From NCBI GenBank assembly GCA_008638375.1, contig CM018038.1, positions 34,462,169-34,526,168 of the forward strand: DNA of 64,000 nt, given 5' to 3'. Shown one piece after another: positions 60,483 through 64,000 of the stretch (the stretch's first letter is position 1; each line of letters opens with the position of its first letter). The notes under the pieces are model-generated. The model ran no database searches. It was not told the DNA's origin and was given only the letters and a program-made list of their open reading frames with translations. This DNA is from Nyssa sinensis (Eukaryota > Streptophyta > Magnoliopsida > Cornales > Nyssaceae). A program made the position numbers and the translations under genes.

Positions 60483-63464
60483 GAAAGAAAGTGAAACTAA
60501 CTAAATTTTGGTATAACCTTATTATTTAAAAGGTTACCCATTTCCCTTTTTATCATTTTTTTATAGTCTTCATAATCTTTTAAAATTCTAAACTTAAAAA
60601 AATAATAATTATGTCACTTTTTTATTTTAAATATTTCCTAACTACTTATTTTTTATACACTTCTTTTTATTTGAAGATTATAAAATTTATATGAAAAATA
60701 ATTTATAATTGTTCCTTAAATATTCTGGTATATTTTTTTCCCTCTTTCTTGTAATATTCATGTTTCTACATACACCATTCTTGCCCAATAAAATAAATGT
60801 AATATTATCTAATCACACTCGTTTTTTCTAATTTAATAATTTTTTTTACAAGATTACTTTCTTATGATTCTAAACCTTGACAAATACTTTCAATTTATAA
60901 TTTTATAATTTTTAATCATTATATATACACATTCTTACTTTTACATACATTTTTTAAAAATTTCTTTTTGGTCCATTCAAATAAAATGAAAGATGAGAAT
61001 GAAAAAAAAGAAAAGAAAGAAGAACCAAAATTAACTAAATTTTAGTAAAATCTTTTAATTTATGTTGAATAAGAAAAAACTCAAACATAATAAAATAAAA
61101 ATCACTTCTAAATTAACAAAGATAACAAAGATACTAATTATTCGACTGAAAATACTGTCATACTAATTAATAAATCCAAACTAGTAATTCAAAGGAAAAA
61201 AGTAATCAGAAGTAGAAAAATCAAACCACATCCTTCAAAACAAACAAAACCTTTATTATATAATAATAAACTAATGAATGTCTCTGGTACAAGATATTCC
61301 CTTTACTTTGTCACAGTATAACAACCCCACGAAGCCATTCAAAACTCACAGCCACACTAAAACTCTCTTTCTCTCGATCACAGTAATTGTCGCACCACTC
61401 CACAATTATTTGGTCACTCACAGCAATTCTCCAAGCACTCTCTTTGATGTTGCGGCAATCTCTCTCAGAGGCCACTGTATTCACTGCCACCACTCACAAT
61501 ACTTTGTCTCTCTTAATTCACTTTGCCATTCGTGGCTCTCTTTTTTTTTTTTTGGCTTTACATGATATATATTGTAAAGGAAATCCAAACTTTACAAGAA
61601 CATCTAATCACACTTTATTAAGAATATCTAATTTTGCTAAAACTCAAATTACCTACTCCAAATAATATTAAGACTTTCTAAAAAATGAGTTTGGTTTAAT
61701 TAGCCCACATAAAAGTATAAATGATATTTTTATCATAATAATAAAAGTGTAAAACACAAAATATCCGTAATTTTATACATAATTTATAAGAATAAATATA
61801 GATAATTGTAAAAGTGGGGTGACATCTTGGAAGTAGCTGGACAAACTAGTGTGCAATGCTCTTTTAAGCTTCTCGATTTCTGTTTTAAGGAGCTATTCGT
61901 ACAAACATCTATGATCTGCATCCCAATTATATATAAATATATATATACATATAGTAGTTTTATAATTGATATATACTGATGGACTGACTGATGGTTTTTA
62001 GGCCCACCTTATCTTGTTAGGACATTCGTAGTAGGCAATATATGTGTTCATGATGTAAGAAAACATAGCATTCAAATTAATCTAGAAATGTGTGATGAAT
62101 TTTGTGACTACAATTTTTATGTTGGATTTTTTTTTTTTTGCAAAAGCTGTAATTCTTTAAGACTTTTATTTGTTAGATCAAGTTGATTCATATGGATTAC
62201 ATTAGTAATAATTGAAAACTCGAGTCAAGTCTTGCAAGTATGATCAAGCATGAGAAGTATATAATTCGAGATAATATTGACATTCATATCATGCATTGCA
62301 ATTTAGACACATCACTTTAGAATTATGTTAGTTTAAAATTGGTCTTAAAGTTTATAATGACTTTAGATGAAACTTAGTTTTCATTATAGGCTAGATTTGA
62401 CCTATGCAAGTCATTAAAATTAAATTCTAAATTTGCTTTAGTTTTTACGACAAAAAGTAGCAGCTCCATCATTCAGATGCATTCTAGCTCGGTCCAAATG
62501 ATAACGTTAAATATTGTGCCAAAATAAATTCCTATAAGTAGGTCATTCGAATGTAACCCTAGTATCGTCCGACAACATGTTTGATCCATCCGAACACATG
62601 GCTTCCAAACAAGAATTTTGATTAATTGTGAGACTATTATTCCTTGTAAGATTAGATCTTGTGAATATTTTATTATAAATAGGACTTTGTTATGTCTCAT
62701 ATAAATAATCATTTTTTTATAGTAAAAAAAAAAAGAGAAATATTTTAGCTTTAGTTTTTGTATAGTCAAAGTTCTTGATTGCAAGGCCAGCTAATACTTT
62801 GTGTGAAGAGGTGTCAGCGAGTACATCATAGAGGCATATAACGAATTACACGCATTCATTGAACAAGAAGTTGCGCACAGTGGGAGTGGTGGATTTCCAA
62901 ATCGTGAAAGCGTACTGCTATGAAAGACTAGTCAAGGATATTAATAGGTGACAAAAAGATGTTCTACAAATAGACTAGTGGTAATTCATGGGGTCGTACT
63001 ATAACATTATGGGCTAGAAGCTTAGGCTCGCTAGTGGGCTGGTAGACCAATAGTGGTGATGGGAGGACCAAATATATTGGCATTATTTTTCACTAAACAT
63101 GTTTCAGATAGAGTAGCTCAAAGGGAGATGGTTCTAAGTCCATACCTTGTAATGCTTTACATCCTACGTTAATAGTTGGATTTATTTTGGATTTGATGTA
63201 TGGGGCACTGTGTGACATTATCTCATCGTTATATCATTTTGTGTTCATATTGTGATAATCTTTTGATGCTGTGATCATACATGAAAAATGTCAACATGTT
63301 TTGATTAACTCTTTCACACGAGCAATTGCTTTAGCGCTTAGAGAGTAAGCAAGATGAGACATGGAATTCTTGGCTAGAGGGAGAATTCATCTTTATATAT
63401 TTATTGCCTTGAAAGTTGACAATGAGGGTCAATTTAAGATTCTTTTGCAGAATCAAGCATGAAG
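60483..63464. other. AT-rich region with no recognised gene
   Basis: 60483-61000 is the older AT-rich repeat that resembles 30760-31000. 61260-61560 is less AT-rich with a CT-rich stretch but no domain. A TATA-like TATTATAAATAGG at 62671-62683, followed by a leader, could belong to an unidentified LTR between about 62450 and 63000. ORFs are short and unconvincing. Confidence 0.4.
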
Positions 63465-64000
63465 TGTCATGACCCGTAACCCACCTTGTGCAGATCAAAG
63501 GCTGCGATGGCCCACGAGCCATCCTCCGACAGATACTAATTAAAGATCATTAATACATGCCATCACATTAGTTAATGAAGTACCATCATCATAATATGGT
63601 TATACATGCCTCGAAAAAAGTAAATGTTAATTACAAATTCTTAAACAAAAGCCATACATAGGATGTGGACTCATGGGAGAGAAAAGACTACATCAGACTT
63701 AGTCTAATTATAAATATATCAAAAGAATCCACCATTACATGTAAGAATAGGCATGTAAGAAAAATACACTACAAAAAAATAGACTATTTGCGACACTCAT
63801 TATTTGCGACGCACGCAAATTGTTGCTAAAAGTCCCTTTTAGCGACGCACAACTGTGTGTTGCGAATAGTAGGAAGAAATTAATAAAAAAAATTGATTTA
63901 GGCATGAAAAATTAGGCGTGAATCTATTAGCGACGCACATGGGCATCGCTAATAGGGGTGACGCGTGTTTGGTCGTTGCAAATAGAACGATTAACTGAAA
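63465..64000 (+). mobile_element. Start of a long LTR, running off the window
   Basis: TGTCATGACCCGTAACCCACC resembles the start of LTR D (TGTCACGACCTG) and fits the terminal pattern of that LTR type. It is interrupted at 63767 by a CACTA end. Confidence 0.5.
63767..64000. mobile_element. End of a second CACTA transposon
   Basis: CACTACAAAAAAATAGACTATT starts at 63767 after ATA. TTTGCGACGC and TTAGCGACGC subterminal repeats follow, the same core as in the element at 51212-56823. The other end lies beyond the window. Confidence 0.85.

Overview
This is plant nuclear DNA, most likely from a eudicot with a large, repeat-rich genome. The base composition is AT-rich, the genes have GT-AG introns, and the three host genes belong to land-plant families. 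There are no operons, ribosome binding sites or CRISPR arrays. All family names are my own recognition from translation; no database search was run.

Host genes lie in two islands. The first (about 5.5-9.4 kb) holds the last two exons of an RRM RNA-binding protein gene on +, with an Au-like SINE in the intron between them, and a single-exon 505-residue ALP1/HARBI1-like protein on -. The ALP1/HARBI1 protein is a domesticated PIF/Harbinger transposase that has lost two of its three catalytic acidic residues. The second island (24.4-29.6 kb) is an eight-exon gene for a 732-residue protein with an N-terminal universal stress protein (USP) domain, a coiled coil and a C-terminal protein kinase (RLCK-IX type, no U-box). 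All eight exons keep one reading frame across plausible splice sites.

The rest is a nest of transposons. From 1 to 3.2 kb a long LTR lies inside a decayed chromovirus whose 3' LTR is complete. From 10.6 to 19.2 kb a Tat-like retrotransposon (LTR plus gag) is cut by two long LTRs in opposite orientation. From 19.3 to 23.7 kb a 3.9-kb solo LTR sits inside another LTR. From 31.0 to 60.5 kb lies one large minus-strand Ty3/gypsy Tat-like element with both LTRs, PBS, PPT, gag, protease, RT, RNase H, an antisense extra ORF and a 64-bp tandem array. It has been split twice. A 14.5-kb gag-only Ogre/Tat-like element sits in its RNase H region, and that element itself holds a 3.7-kb solo LTR with a perfect target duplication. 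A 5.6-kb CACTA DNA transposon sits next to the RT catalytic motif.

The CACTA element is the most unusual object. It carries a captured B3-domain gene fragment with an intron, next to eleven copies of a 161-bp satellite-like repeat. A second CACTA end starts at 63767, inside another LTR. Two long LTRs also carry a module that looks like a Pol III transcription unit (A box, B box, hairpin, oligo-T). Several unrelated LTRs share tandem hairpins built on GGACTC...GAGTCC.
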